Shown: positions 25,311 to 35,257 of the stretch, piece by piece
Layout of the letters: every line of letters starts with the position of its first letter
Position numbering within the stretch: the first letter of the stretch is position 1
NCBI GenBank assembly: GCA_014894395.1
Contig: JADBLO010000039.1
Location: 1-64,000 of the forward strand
From: Thermoplasmata archaeon
Lineage (GTDB): Archaea; Thermoplasmatota; E2; DHVEG-1
DNA: 64,000 nucleotides
Direction of reading: 5' to 3'
The notes under the pieces: generated by a model
The model's input: only the letters and a program-made list of their open reading frames with translations
The model's database searches: none
Told to the model about the DNA's origin: nothing
Translations under genes and position numbers: made by a program

Positions 25311-26215
25311 TTTTTTATTTCTAAAAGTCTTTTTTCTAGAACCTGATCAACGGTGAACTTCTCAAGTCGGAGGTAATGATTCGTGACATCAACCAATGCT
25401 TCTAGCGGAATCAGCCCAACGATCTCGCTGCCGATCACTGGGACGCCATATCTGTCTGCCTCATTTTTTATGGTTTCAAACACACGAAAGATCGAGGTTT
25501 TTTGGTAATTCGTCAGATTCATCGATACCTGGACGATACCACGTTCTTTGATTTCGAATCCTTTTGCTTTCACGTATCGGTAGCCGCCACTGCTGTGTCT
25601 TACTACCTTGGCAATCTCATCTGCAATCTTGATATTGGTAGTACCAAGGTTGACGTTGAAGGCGATAAGGAAAAACCGTGCTCCTACTGCGGTTGCTCCA
25701 GCGGTTGGATGCATCTTGTTTGGACCATAGTCCGGGACTTTGTCAGGGTTCTTTCCCATTTCTGCTTTAAGTCCTTCGTACTCACCTCGTCGTACATCGG
25801 CGAGGTTTCGCCGGTCTTCTCGTTTCGCTGCTTCTTCATAGAGGTAGCAGGGGACATTGGTTTTTTCGGAGAACTCTTTTGCAAACTCGTTGGCGAGTTG
25901 AATGCATTCTTCCATGCCAACTTCTGTGATTGGAATAAAAGGGACCACGTCGATTGCTCCCATGCGGGGGTGTTCTCCTTTGTGTTTGTTCATATCTATG
26001 AGTTCGACGCATTTGAGTGCTATCTCTAGTGCAGCTGCCTTGACCGCTTCTGGAGTACCGATAAGAGTGACATCTGTGCGATTATGATCAGCATCAGGAG
26101 TAAAATCAAGTAAAGTGATGTCTTTATGTTTCTTAATTAAGTTATGGATTGTCTCGATAGTCTCTTTGTTTTTTCCTTCGCTGAAATTCGGTACACATTC
26201 AATCAGTCTTACCAT
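25307..26215 (-). CDS. ftcD: Glutamate formimidoyltransferase
   Basis: A 302-residue enzyme that moves the formimino group of N-formimino-L-glutamate to tetrahydrofolate, the last step of one histidine-degradation route. It begins MVRLIECVPNFSEGKNKETI and has DHNRTDVT and the HPRMGAIDVVPF motif that carries active-site residues. It is the first gene of a two-gene operon with the cyclodeaminase and is divergent from hutI across 58 bases. Confidence 0.94.
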   Translation of the reverse strand: MVRLIECVPNFSEGKNKETIETIHNLIKKHKDITLLDFTPDADHNRTDVTLIGTPEAVKAAALEIALKCVELIDMNKHKGEHPRMGAIDVVPFIPITEVGMEECIQLANEFAKEFSEKTNVPCYLYEEAAKREDRRNLADVRRGEYEGLKAEMGKNPDKVPDYGPNKMHPTAGATAVGARFFLIAFNVNLGTTNIKIADEIAKVVRHSSGGYRYVKAKGFEIKERGIVQVSMNLTNYQKTSIFRVFETIKNEADRYGVPVIGSEIVGLIPLEALVDVTNHYLRLEKFTVDQVLEKRLLEIKK

Positions 26216-26273
26216 AGGGATTCACCGTAAACCTTAATCGGGAGTCCTTCATTTAACTATTTGGGAACACGGT

Positions 26274-27491
26274 ATGGAATCTGTTGACCTCCTCATCACT
26301 AATGCAAACGAACTGCTGACGCTGAAAGGGCCAAAAAAACCCAGGACACGGGAGCAGATGAAGAGACTTTCCATCATTAAGAACGGGTCGGTTGCCGTAA
26401 AGAATGGTCTGATCGTTGATGTCGGGCGGAATCTTCGATACAAGGCGGAAACAACCATAGATGCTTCTGGGAAGCTCGTGATGCCTGGGTTTGTGGATCC
26501 TCATACACATGTGGTGTTTGCAGGGTCCCGTGAGTTTGAGCTGGATTTGAAGCTTGCTGGTGTTCCGTATATGGAGATTCTGAAGCGCGGGGGCGGGATA
26601 TTTTATACCGTGAAGGAAACACGAAAAGCCTCTCCTACACAGTTGTTGCAGCAGAGTAAGAAACGTCTTGATACGATGCTTTCGTATGGGACAACTTCTT
26701 GTGAGGCGAAAACTGGATATGGATTGGATGTTGAAACTGAGATAAAGATACTGAAGGTTCAGAAGAAACTTCAGGAGGCTCATCCGATGGATTTGGTTTC
26801 GACGTTCCTGGGTGCGCATACGATACCAAAGGATCAGCAAGCTACTGAGTACATACGAACGGTGATTACAGAGATGCTTCCGAAAACCAAGGGTCTGGCG
26901 CGGTTCTGTGACGTGTTTTGTGAGAAAGGAGTTTTTACGGTTGCTCAATCAAGAAAAATCCTTGATGCTGGAAAACAATATGGTCTTATCCCGAAGATTC
27001 ATGCGGATGAGATTGTGGATACTGGGGGCGCATCTCTCGCGGCAGAGGTTGGTGCGATCAGTGCAGATCATTTGTTGATGTCATCTGAGACTGGTTTAAG
27101 GGCAATGGCGCAGAAGGGTGTGATTGGGGTGCTTCTGCCGGGGACTCCGTTTTGTTTGATGATGCAGCGGTACGCACCAGCACGACAGATCATTGAATGT
27201 GGTGTTCCGGTTGCGTTAGCGACTGATTTGAACCCGAATTGTTGGACGGAGAGTATGCAGTTGATGATTCAGCTTGCGTGTTTGAAGATGCAGATGACTG
27301 CTGCAGAAGCGGTAACTGCGGCGACGTTTAACGCCGCGTGTGCTATTGGGATGCACAACACCGTCGGGAGTCTGGAGAAAGGCAAACAGGCTGATTGTAT
27401 TATCCTTGATTGTCCGAACCATCAGTTTCTCCCCTATCATTTTGGGGTGAACCTGGTTAAAACCGTGGTAAAAAAGGGTCGTGTACTGTAA
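26274..27491 (+). CDS. hutI: Imidazolonepropionase
   Basis: HutI opens the imidazolone ring to give N-formimino-L-glutamate, the substrate of the divergent ftcD product. This 405-residue amidohydrolase has the metal motif PGFVDPHTHVVFAGSRE, FLGAHTIP and KIHADEIVDTGGA, and the later ATDLNPN with the metal Asp. Histidine ammonia-lyase and urocanase genes are not in the window. The start is ATG 26274, next to A/T-rich sequence. Confidence 0.95.
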   Translation: MESVDLLITNANELLTLKGPKKPRTREQMKRLSIIKNGSVAVKNGLIVDVGRNLRYKAETTIDASGKLVMPGFVDPHTHVVFAGSREFELDLKLAGVPYMEILKRGGGIFYTVKETRKASPTQLLQQSKKRLDTMLSYGTTSCEAKTGYGLDVETEIKILKVQKKLQEAHPMDLVSTFLGAHTIPKDQQATEYIRTVITEMLPKTKGLARFCDVFCEKGVFTVAQSRKILDAGKQYGLIPKIHADEIVDTGGASLAAEVGAISADHLLMSSETGLRAMAQKGVIGVLLPGTPFCLMMQRYAPARQIIECGVPVALATDLNPNCWTESMQLMIQLACLKMQMTAAEAVTAATFNAACAIGMHNTVGSLEKGKQADCIILDCPNHQFLPYHFGVNLVKTVVKKGRVL

Positions 27492-27585
27492 GTTTTCTTA
27501 TTTTTTTATGTCGCAACTCTAATATATGAATACGACAATAATTATTTATAGAGTAATATTTAAAAACAGAGATTCGTGGATTATC

Positions 27586-30500
27586 ATGGTTTCAAAATCA
27601 ATAGGCGTTGTACTCGTGGCAGGTTTTCTCCTATTTCCCCTGTTTTCGATACATACCGTCGTGGCTGAGGATCGGTGGTGGAATACCCATTGGTCGTTTC
27701 GCCAGGAACTCGTGATTCCCTTCAATACTAGTTCAGACCTGGTGGCTTTCCAGCCAGTTGATACGACCATCATATTTGATAATCCTTGTTGGGCACGTGA
27801 TGAACTGCAACACTCGATTCGCGTTATTTATCAAGCTGATACAGAACTTGAATCTCAGATTTATGGCCTCGTCCATAGCGATGACAATCATATAACCTCA
27901 TGTAACCTCGTCTTTCTTACTCCTAAAGAGGTAGATGAAATCGGACAGTATTATGTGTATTATGATGAATCAGAGACTGCTTCTCCGATGTATCCTGATC
28001 ATGTGTCTATCGAGGATTCTTCTTATTTCTATGAACCTATCTCAGGGTACCCCTTAAAATCCCAGTATTATAAAATCTCCCAGGAAGAATTCATTACTTA
28101 TGCAGTAGCACAGCAAGGACAGTTTCTCTGGTATAGTACCTCGCAGTACGTGACAAAATTAAAGGAAGGATCAACCGAGATGATGCCAAAGAACGGAGAA
28201 GTGGCTGCATCGTTTGACTTCACCTATTACTATAACGAAGAAATGTGGCAGTATAATTCAACAAGTCAACAGCTTGTTTCAAAGAAGATACTCTGCGATG
28301 GAAATCTCATGGTATCCTGTGAGATTGTGAGCCGGTCAACTGGTAATGACCTCCAAACCACTGCGGTCTACACATATTACTATTGTCCCATGGAGTATAA
28401 ACGAATCCATGTGCATGTAACCCATCAGGCGTTGAAAGAATGTGTAATATATCCCCCAAGCAACACCGATGGCACCTATGGGTCGTTGCAATGTGGTAGG
28501 ATACGTAGCACGTCTATTCAAGACCTGAACTTTGGTACATTGTACCCGTATCTGCACGTCTTTACCGAACATAATATCGTGGAGGAATACCGAGTTGAGA
28601 CAAACCCTGATTACATCCCTGAAGATCCGGTTATCCGACTCATAAAAACCACTGATGATGTCGATGTCGGGAAAAACGCCTGGGCGTCATTTGATGAAGG
28701 AACCACCGGTTCGGTTCATGCGCTCGTGTTTGGTTCCTCTTCGGTGGTGAAAGCCGGAGAAGATGAACGAGATGGGATTCAGTTGAAGGTCTATGAATCT
28801 GATTATCCGCATCTTCCTGGGCTGGAATATGATATAGCGTCGTTTGTATTTACTCGGAATGCGTATGAAGCAGGGAATGCTACGAAAGATATGGTGATCC
28901 CAAAAGGATTTGTTGCATCTTTTGACGCTGAGTTCTTTTCCTCGCCTGTGGGAGGGTATCCTTTAGTGGAAACCGAGGCAGAGATTTTCCAAGCATTGGC
29001 GAAACTGAAACCAGCATCGGAAGCGAATAGTTCTTCAGGGAATAATCAAACTCAAGACCGTTATTCACTGACGGTGTATGTCCATAATGCTCCCTCGGTT
29101 CCTTTCGGCTCTGCACTTTCAGCGCTTACTGGGCGTAATTTTCCATATATCACCGTGGAGGTATATCGTGAGGACGAGTTAGTCAGTTCTGGGTCCGCGA
29201 TACGACTCCCGCTCAACCCTCTCTCTTCGTCTGAGCAATCTTCCTTTGCGCAACGTCTCATTAGTACTGCCCATATCTTTGATGTTCGTAATTTTTCGGT
29301 GTGTAAAAAAATCGATTTTCAACAACTTGACGCCGGTCGCTATCTCATAAAAGTGTTTCGGGACAATTCTTTGCTACGAAATGAACGGCGATATATCGGA
29401 TATACGATTATTGATCTTACCAAGGATACAAAAATCCATACATTTTGTAGACGGCAGGGGTCTTGTTTGATTTCGTTAGTTGATCAAGAAGGGAACGGAA
29501 TCGATGGCGCCAGTGCACTACTTATGCATGATGGCGTTGTAGTAGCTCGAAATACAACGATTAACGGGCATGCATTGCTCACCGCCCCATGCGGCTTTAT
29601 GCAACAATATCAACTTATCATTCTGTATCGTGGTTTTGTAGTGGAGAATGAAACAATCCGCTTTGGATATGTGCATTCCTTGGTTTCCCTTAAAAAATCA
29701 TTGGAACTTCATCAGGACGAGTGGACTTTAAAACTTATGGATCTGTGGGAGTTACCGTTAGAAATCGAGGTTACGCCTCAGCTCACTAGTGATGAGATGG
29801 AAACACCAGTGGTACTTTTTGCTGAACCGCGGAGTAACGACCTGTATCACTTCACCCATCTTGTTCCCGCAGGGTACCAGCTGCAGATCCAATATAAATC
29901 ATTCCTTGTTGAAAAAAAGATCCAGATCCCTTCAAATGATGTGACATTAGTTTTCCCTGCGATGTTTCCGATCACGTTCCAGGTGCTGGATTCTCGAGGT
30001 ATGAAGATCGGTGATGCAACAATTCAACTCAGTCGGGGTGGTAAAACCGTTGACCTAAAAAGTAACAGTTCTGGAACTGCGCTGTCGGTTCCGCCTGGTT
30101 CTTATGTTGTGTCTGTCCTTTCTCAGGGTCAGATTATTAGCCAGCGATCGTTAAATGTAGTAAGTGAGCGGAGTGTTGATCTTTTTACTACTCAGGAGCC
30201 GGTGTTTCCATTGCTTGTCATTGTTGTAGCTGGTATTATTGTACTGATTGGTCTTTCGATGAGTATAATGAAGAAGGACCCCTTCTATTTTCTTGTGATT
30301 CTTGTCCTGGGTCTTTCTGTTGTCGGGATCGTATCTCCCTGGTGGACGCTTCAAGGATCCTCCTCTGATGTGCAGACCTCCTCAGTACTGTATCTGATCC
30401 CTTTAGATTTAGTCACGACGACGAAAACATCTCAATTTATTGGAGGGGAGCTTGCGTTTTTCCCTGATATCTTTGTTAATGTCATGACTACGCTTCCTGT

Positions 30501-30840
30501 TCTAACCACTATTTGTTGTTTTCTTATTCTTTTAAGCCTGGTTTTCAAACGAGTTGATAAGAAAAAATCGTATCTCTTTTCTTTGGTATGTGCTCTTTTT
30601 ATTCTGATTTGTTCGCTTGTATTATTTTCCGTTGCGATGTCTGCGTTCACAGACGTCGGGGTCGGCAGTTTCCTAGGGCAAGGAATCATTGATGTCTCTG
30701 TTCAAGTTGAGGGAACGGCAACGTCTGTGTTCTGTCAGTGGGGCCCAGGGATTGGTTTTTGGTTGTATGGTTTGTCTATTCTGGTTCTGTTATCCACATT
30801 GGTGCTAGCATTAATGAATAATAAGAACAGAAAGATGTGA
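27586..30840 (+). CDS. Very large membrane-anchored exported protein, unknown
   Basis: About 1084 residues. A signal-like segment lies at residues 1-27 (VGVVLVAGFLLFPLFS-type core), followed by a long extracellular part starting DRWWNTHWSFRQELVIPF, reminiscent of DUF2341-type surface domains. Ig-like or carboxypeptidase-regulatory-like beta modules follow near 640-880 (for example QEGNGIDGASALLMHDG). The last 200 residues hold about five membrane helices. ATG 27586 is preferred because AATATTTAAA lies about 25 bases upstream; the longer frame to 27526 starts before it. Function is unknown; it is probably an envelope or surface-binding protein. Confidence 0.75.
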   Translation: MVSKSIGVVLVAGFLLFPLFSIHTVVAEDRWWNTHWSFRQELVIPFNTSSDLVAFQPVDTTIIFDNPCWARDELQHSIRVIYQADTELESQIYGLVHSDDNHITSCNLVFLTPKEVDEIGQYYVYYDESETASPMYPDHVSIEDSSYFYEPISGYPLKSQYYKISQEEFITYAVAQQGQFLWYSTSQYVTKLKEGSTEMMPKNGEVAASFDFTYYYNEEMWQYNSTSQQLVSKKILCDGNLMVSCEIVSRSTGNDLQTTAVYTYYYCPMEYKRIHVHVTHQALKECVIYPPSNTDGTYGSLQCGRIRSTSIQDLNFGTLYPYLHVFTEHNIVEEYRVETNPDYIPEDPVIRLIKTTDDVDVGKNAWASFDEGTTGSVHALVFGSSSVVKAGEDERDGIQLKVYESDYPHLPGLEYDIASFVFTRNAYEAGNATKDMVIPKGFVASFDAEFFSSPVGGYPLVETEAEIFQALAKLKPASEANSSSGNNQTQDRYSLTVYVHNAPSVPFGSALSALTGRNFPYITVEVYREDELVSSGSAIRLPLNPLSSSEQSSFAQRLISTAHIFDVRNFSVCKKIDFQQLDAGRYLIKVFRDNSLLRNERRYIGYTIIDLTKDTKIHTFCRRQGSCLISLVDQEGNGIDGASALLMHDGVVVARNTTINGHALLTAPCGFMQQYQLIILYRGFVVENETIRFGYVHSLVSLKKSLELHQDEWTLKLMDLWELPLEIEVTPQLTSDEMETPVVLFAEPRSNDLYHFTHLVPAGYQLQIQYKSFLVEKKIQIPSNDVTLVFPAMFPITFQVLDSRGMKIGDATIQLSRGGKTVDLKSNSSGTALSVPPGSYVVSVLSQGQIISQRSLNVVSERSVDLFTTQEPVFPLLVIVVAGIIVLIGLSMSIMKKDPFYFLVILVLGLSVVGIVSPWWTLQGSSSDVQTSSVLYLIPLDLVTTTKTSQFIGGELAFFPDIFVNVMTTLPVLTTICCFLILLSLVFKRVDKKKSYLFSLVCALFILICSLVLFSVAMSAFTDVGVGSFLGQGIIDVSVQVEGTATSVFCQWGPGIGFWLYGLSILVLLSTLVLALMNNKNRKM

Positions 30841-31033
30841 TTATTTTTCTTTCATCTTTCGGAGTTGTTTTTCCTATTCGCTCTTAATTTTTGTCAAAGC
30901 TTTTTCTTTGCTTTTATCTGAGGTCCTTACATAGTGCACAGAACGAATGCAATGATGATGAAAGTAATGCATTTCGTGTACCGCATAAGGAACTCCCCCC
31001 TTTTATTTGAAGAATGTATACTACGAGATCATG

Positions 31034-31975
31034 TTATTTTCTTTTTCGAATTATAAAGATGGTTAGCATCACAATAGCAAGTGCTCCGATGAATCCGATT
31101 GCCTCAAATCCAGGGGTTGAAAACCCTCTGCTTTGTACAATAACTGATACAAATGACGGTTTACCAATATTTGTAAGATCCTCTGCACGTGCAGGTGTCA
31201 ATCTGACCATAATGCTCTGTCTATCATCATGGAAGCCGAAACCTCTCGGTGGTTTAACCGTGAGGGTCGCGGTAAATTTTCCGTTTTCATCCAGCGTCAT
31301 ATCGTCGTTAATAACAGCAGTCCAGCCTTTTGGAATGTCCTCGATTTTGAAAAACACGGTGGTCCGTGCATTACCTAAATTACTTATCTCAACAGGGAAA
31401 ACAGCAGAATCCAACGGGCCAATGTTTTTGGTTGTTCCTTCCGGGAGATTTGCATTTATTCTTGGTAAATATCCAGCTACAAAATCTAGAGTGAACTCTT
31501 TTTCAAATCCGCCTATAAACCCCATGATAGGTACGGATGCACGAATTTTAACATAGCCCTCACCAAATGCTGGTGCGTCATCTCTTAGTTGTAAATTTAG
31601 AAAAACGGATGACTGAGTTAATCCGGTTGTAAGAAGCGTAAGAACAACGTCTGATCCAAGATTAGCTGTACACCAAGGTGAATGATCAGTAACTTTTAGA
31701 TTAATTAAAGCGTTTTTCCCTAACTCGCTGTAGGCTATTAACGCCCCATACGCAAAATCTCCACCCCAATCAACTTTGTATTTTATAGTTAAATTTAATT
31801 TTCTAATTTCATCGCGAGGTATCACAGGTTTTACAGTATCTTTCTCTCCCCAAACGACATCAATGTTGCTATTTAAAGTTGGAATCGCAATTACAGGAAT
31901 GGAAACAGCAAATAAACTAACAAGTAGTATGAGTAGTATGATGGTTGATTCGGCTGATTTAATTAACTTTGCCAT
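31034..31975 (-). CDS. Secreted NEW3-like protein with PGF-CTERM-like tail (paralogue 1)
   Basis: About 313 residues. It has an N-terminal signal peptide, an N-terminal domain with VWGEKDTVKPVIPRDEIRKL, a NEW3-like Ig domain (VEISNLGNARTTVFFKIEDI, then PKGWTAVINDD), and a tail of STPGFEAIGFIGALAIVM followed by RKRK. That tail (Pro-Gly-Phe, hydrophobic helix, basic end) is the form of PGF-CTERM signals cut by archaeosortase. GGTGA lies five bases before ATG 31975; the TTG at 31999 is rejected. It is closely related to the genes at 33687-34631 and 35672-36220. An envelope role is likely; the exact function is unknown. Confidence 0.75.
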   Translation of the reverse strand: MAKLIKSAESTIILLILLVSLFAVSIPVIAIPTLNSNIDVVWGEKDTVKPVIPRDEIRKLNLTIKYKVDWGGDFAYGALIAYSELGKNALINLKVTDHSPWCTANLGSDVVLTLLTTGLTQSSVFLNLQLRDDAPAFGEGYVKIRASVPIMGFIGGFEKEFTLDFVAGYLPRINANLPEGTTKNIGPLDSAVFPVEISNLGNARTTVFFKIEDIPKGWTAVINDDMTLDENGKFTATLTVKPPRGFGFHDDRQSIMVRLTPARAEDLTNIGKPSFVSVIVQSRGFSTPGFEAIGFIGALAIVMLTIFIIRKRK

Positions 31976-31995
31976 TTTTTCACCATTTTTATTAT

Positions 31996-33615
31996 TCAAT
32001 AATTAAATTTCCCAAATTTTCTTCTTTGTTTTTCCTGTGCTTTTTTTATTTTAATGATGGCTTGTTCTCTTCTTTGTTTTTCCATTTCTGCTGATTTGTC
32101 AATAACTGATTTTATTTGGTCTACTTTTATGGGAGATTCAAGTTTTAATCCTTTATTTTTAATTTCTTCAGCTTTAGATATATCTGAAATTTGTTGTTTT
32201 TTCTTCTCAAGTATCTTTGTTTTTACTTTTTTCTTCTGATCAGATTTTTTAAAAATATCTTTGAACCGCTTCATGGATTTTTTCCGCGCTTCTTTTAAGA
32301 ATGTTTTACGATAAGATTTATATGATTGGAGGGATGATATGTATTCGTTTTCCATCTCATTTAAAGCGGCATTGTATCTTGCCCGGTCTTCCTTTTTAAG
32401 TTTCTCCAGGTATTGTTGTTTCTCAGACACATCCCATGGTTTTTCTGGTTTTTTACGAGATTTTATTAATATTTTTCTGCGCCTATAAAAGAAAAATGCT
32501 ACAAAAACAATCGCAATTATGCCGAAAAGTAAAACCCCTGTCCCACCCAATTCAGATATATATATTCCCTTTGTCTCTAAAAAAACAGTTCTCTGAGCAA
32601 TTGTCACGTTCGGTTGATCAATTGAATATGCCTCTACTTTGATAGTATGAATGGTTCCCGTATCAAGAACATTTGGGGAAACAGCAACACCGAGAAAAGT
32701 ATCTTTTTTCTCACCGGGTTTAAGGCTTATACTTACTGGATCAGATATTGTACTCCTACTATAATCACCTACAATTCTAAAACTATATGTATCATTATAA
32801 TTACCCAAATTCTGTATACTAATTGGAATGGATGCTATTTGGCCAGGATTGAATTGTATAAGAGGCAAAACCTCGAATCTCACATTATGATATGGTTTTA
32901 CCTTAACAAGTATTTCAATAATTCGCTCCATCGTATTATCCACAGTACCACTATATTGTCCATATCTCATTGTAAAAGCAGCTCCAAGAAACCACATAGC
33001 TTTATTTAAAAAGGAAATATTTTTAGATTGTGGCCACCATAGATTGCCATACGCCTGGATATCTTTAATTCTAATCTTTAGAATGCCACTTTGAATGGCA
33101 TTTTTTGGATCTTTTGGAGCAATAAAAGATATAGTAACTTGTGATTTTAAGGGTATATCTCTTCCTGCTTTGGCTTGAACCGAGGGCGGGTTGAAATTAA
33201 CAAGCCATGAACCATCTAAATTTCCCCCCGGATATTCGAGAACTTCAAAATTTAAAAAACGAGCATTCATATAAAACGGAAGGCCTTGAGTTTCAAATTC
33301 GCCATTTTCTATATTCATTAAGCCAACATCTACTGTTACATTTTCACCATTGCCTATCTCTATAACCTCAGGTTTTGCTTTCACCGCCATCGCAAAAAAC
33401 TGGTTTATAATAATAATTCTTTTTGCAAGAAAATGACCAAGCCAATATCTCAACGATCGAATTGAACCTCCAGAAGAATTAGTACTTCCAGATGCAACTT
33501 CTGCATTTTTTATATCATTTAGATCTGTGGCTCCTGCTGAAATAATCTGATTCGGAATACTTGAAAGAAGGAAGAAGATGATAATTATAGTAAGTATGGG
33601 TTTTTTATATTTTAT
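31996..33615 (-). CDS. Exported NEW3-like membrane protein with coiled-coil cytoplasmic tail
   Basis: About 539 residues. After a signal peptide come beta-rich extracellular domains (NEW3-like near PIQFNPGQIASIPISIQNLG), one membrane helix (GTGVLLFGIIAIVFVAFFFY), and about 170 residues of lysine/glutamate-rich predicted coiled coil inside the cell. It lies between two paralogous secreted genes in one direction, so it may anchor or organise them. The start is odd. GGGGG (33624-33628) lies eight bases before an ATA codon at 33615, which opens a perfect signal peptide. The nearest canonical in-frame start, TTG 33651, sits against the TATA-like element and would precede transcription. Confidence 0.7.
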   Translation of the reverse strand: MKYKKPILTIIIIFFLLSSIPNQIISAGATDLNDIKNAEVASGSTNSSGGSIRSLRYWLGHFLAKRIIIINQFFAMAVKAKPEVIEIGNGENVTVDVGLMNIENGEFETQGLPFYMNARFLNFEVLEYPGGNLDGSWLVNFNPPSVQAKAGRDIPLKSQVTISFIAPKDPKNAIQSGILKIRIKDIQAYGNLWWPQSKNISFLNKAMWFLGAAFTMRYGQYSGTVDNTMERIIEILVKVKPYHNVRFEVLPLIQFNPGQIASIPISIQNLGNYNDTYSFRIVGDYSRSTISDPVSISLKPGEKKDTFLGVAVSPNVLDTGTIHTIKVEAYSIDQPNVTIAQRTVFLETKGIYISELGGTGVLLFGIIAIVFVAFFFYRRRKILIKSRKKPEKPWDVSEKQQYLEKLKKEDRARYNAALNEMENEYISSLQSYKSYRKTFLKEARKKSMKRFKDIFKKSDQKKKVKTKILEKKKQQISDISKAEEIKNKGLKLESPIKVDQIKSVIDKSAEMEKQRREQAIIKIKKAQEKQRRKFGKFNY

Positions 33616-33686
33616 AGTAGTATCCCCCTGGAATTTTCGAAGAGCCGGCAAGTATAAATTTGATGATAAGATAGAAATTATCCATC

Positions 33687-34631
33687 TTATTTCTTTTTCT
33701 TTAGTTTAATGATTAGGACAACGGCAAGCAAAGCACCAATGAAGAGTAATGATTCAAATCCAGGAGTGGAAAAACCTCTGCTTTCTATAATAACTGTTAC
33801 GGTTTTTGATTCGCCTAGATTCCTAAGATCCTCTGCACGTGCTGGTGTCATCGTTACTACAATGCTTCGGTCATCATTATGATAGCCAAATCCCTTTTGA
33901 GGTTTAATAGTAAGATATACCGTACCCTTTGAGCCCATACCCTCATCAAGTGTTATATCGTCTGTAACGACAGCTATCCAGCCTTCTGGAACGTTATCAA
34001 TCTTGAAAAACACTGTAGTTCTTGCATTACCCATGTTCTCTACTTCGATGGGAAATACGGCGGTGTCCATAGGACCGATTGACTTAGAATTTCCTTCAGG
34101 TAATTGCGCGTTTATCATCGGAAGATATGACGGAGTAAATTCGAGAGTGAAAACCTGGCTATATCCATCTATGGCACCAATTTTAGGTACCGATGCTGTA
34201 ATCTTTACATATCCTGCCCCAAATGCAGGTGCATTCTCATCAACACGTAAGGTCAACGTGGTCGACAATTTCTGTTCTTCGCTTTTAACCGCCGTAGTTA
34301 TTGTATCAGATTTAAGAGTAGCTGTACACCAGTCGGGTTTTTCTGTAACTTCTAATTTTATATTTACCTGTCTACCTTGATATAACATGAAGAACACTTG
34401 CGACAAAAACGCTCCTGTTGTAACTCCATATGTCACATCTAAATTCAAATATTGGGCTTCACCGAGAGGTACAAGTGGTTTCAGAGTCTCATTTCCCCAA
34501 TCAACATTCACAATACTACTCAAATTCAAGATAATTCCTGCAGAACTAGTTGGAATAAAAGCAGCAAATATACTAACGAATAAAACACCCATAACGATGC
34601 TTGCTTTCATTGTTCTGAATTTTTTCGTCAT
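33687..34631 (-). CDS. Secreted NEW3-like protein with PGF-CTERM-like tail (paralogue 2)
   Basis: About 314 residues, with the same architecture as the gene at 31034-31975. Shared blocks include VDWGNETLKPLVPLGEAQ, DAPAFGAGYVKITASVPKIG, LPEGNSKSIGPMDTAVFP and GNARTTVFFKIDNVPEGW. The C-terminus reads STPGFESLLFIGALLAVV followed by KLKKKK, again PGF-CTERM-like. GGTGGA lies just before ATG 34631; the longer frame to 34661 has no such site. It is the product of tandem duplication and probably a surface component made together with the coiled-coil membrane protein. Confidence 0.75.
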   Translation of the reverse strand: MTKKFRTMKASIVMGVLFVSIFAAFIPTSSAGIILNLSSIVNVDWGNETLKPLVPLGEAQYLNLDVTYGVTTGAFLSQVFFMLYQGRQVNIKLEVTEKPDWCTATLKSDTITTAVKSEEQKLSTTLTLRVDENAPAFGAGYVKITASVPKIGAIDGYSQVFTLEFTPSYLPMINAQLPEGNSKSIGPMDTAVFPIEVENMGNARTTVFFKIDNVPEGWIAVVTDDITLDEGMGSKGTVYLTIKPQKGFGYHNDDRSIVVTMTPARAEDLRNLGESKTVTVIIESRGFSTPGFESLLFIGALLAVVLIIKLKKKK

Positions 34632-34859
34632 TTTTCCACCATTTTTTCTGTTTCTACACATATTACTTTCTTTTCTCAGTATATAAAGCTTGTTGTACAG
34701 TTCTTCCTCTGTGTAGGAAGTGGTATGTACATGTTAATATATAACTTACTTGATATAAAAATATTTGCATCAGAATAGATGATATATCGATAAAAAAGGA
34801 AAAAAGGAAGATACCTGTAGTATCTTTTCTGCTGATGACCGGTGAAGAATACCCTGATC

Positions 34860-35207
34860 TTACTCAATCATGTCGATTTTCGTGTCGCCTTCTTGCGTTT
34901 TTTTCGTTTTATCCGATCCCTTGTCCTTCTTTGTTGCGACTTTCCCAGGGAAATTAGAGAGAATAATAATATCGCCAACCGCGTTGACCCATCGGTACGG
35001 AACAGCGACGTCGACGCTCCCTTCAACAAGCGATGGATTGGTGTTTGTGACAAGCAGGCTTCCAACTCTCTTTTCGTCCATCTCTAAAAACACGTTTTTG
35101 ACATGACCAACATAGACCCCTTCACGAGTATAGACCGGTAATTTGAGAAAAGAGGTGACCTCTTCCGGCTTCCAAGTGTCTTTTTGCGTCATGTAATCAA
35201 AATACAT
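34860..35207 (-). CDS. PRC-barrel domain protein
   Basis: A 115-residue protein whose core (residues 18-82, LKLPVYTREGVYVGHVKNVF and later VAVPYRWVNAVGDIIIL) is a PRC-barrel, a small beta fold found in RimM and in archaeal division and RNA-associated proteins. The last 30 residues are lysine/aspartate-rich and probably disordered. ATG 35207 is taken as start; ATG 35192 is possible. In archaea, PRC-barrel proteins (CdpB type) work with FtsZ, but nothing here ties this gene to ftsZ 20 kb away. Confidence 0.8.
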   Translation of the reverse strand: MYFDYMTQKDTWKPEEVTSFLKLPVYTREGVYVGHVKNVFLEMDEKRVGSLLVTNTNPSLVEGSVDVAVPYRWVNAVGDIIILSNFPGKVATKKDKGSDKTKKTQEGDTKIDMIE

Positions 35208-35257
35208 TTACCTATATTAAAATGTGATGGTTTTATTATTAATCCTACAATCGAGTA

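Noticed and set aside
30915-30990. Possible C/D box RNA (CTGA and ATGATGA boxes) after the large surface-protein gene
   Set aside because: Box order and spacing are wrong, and no paired terminal stem is present.
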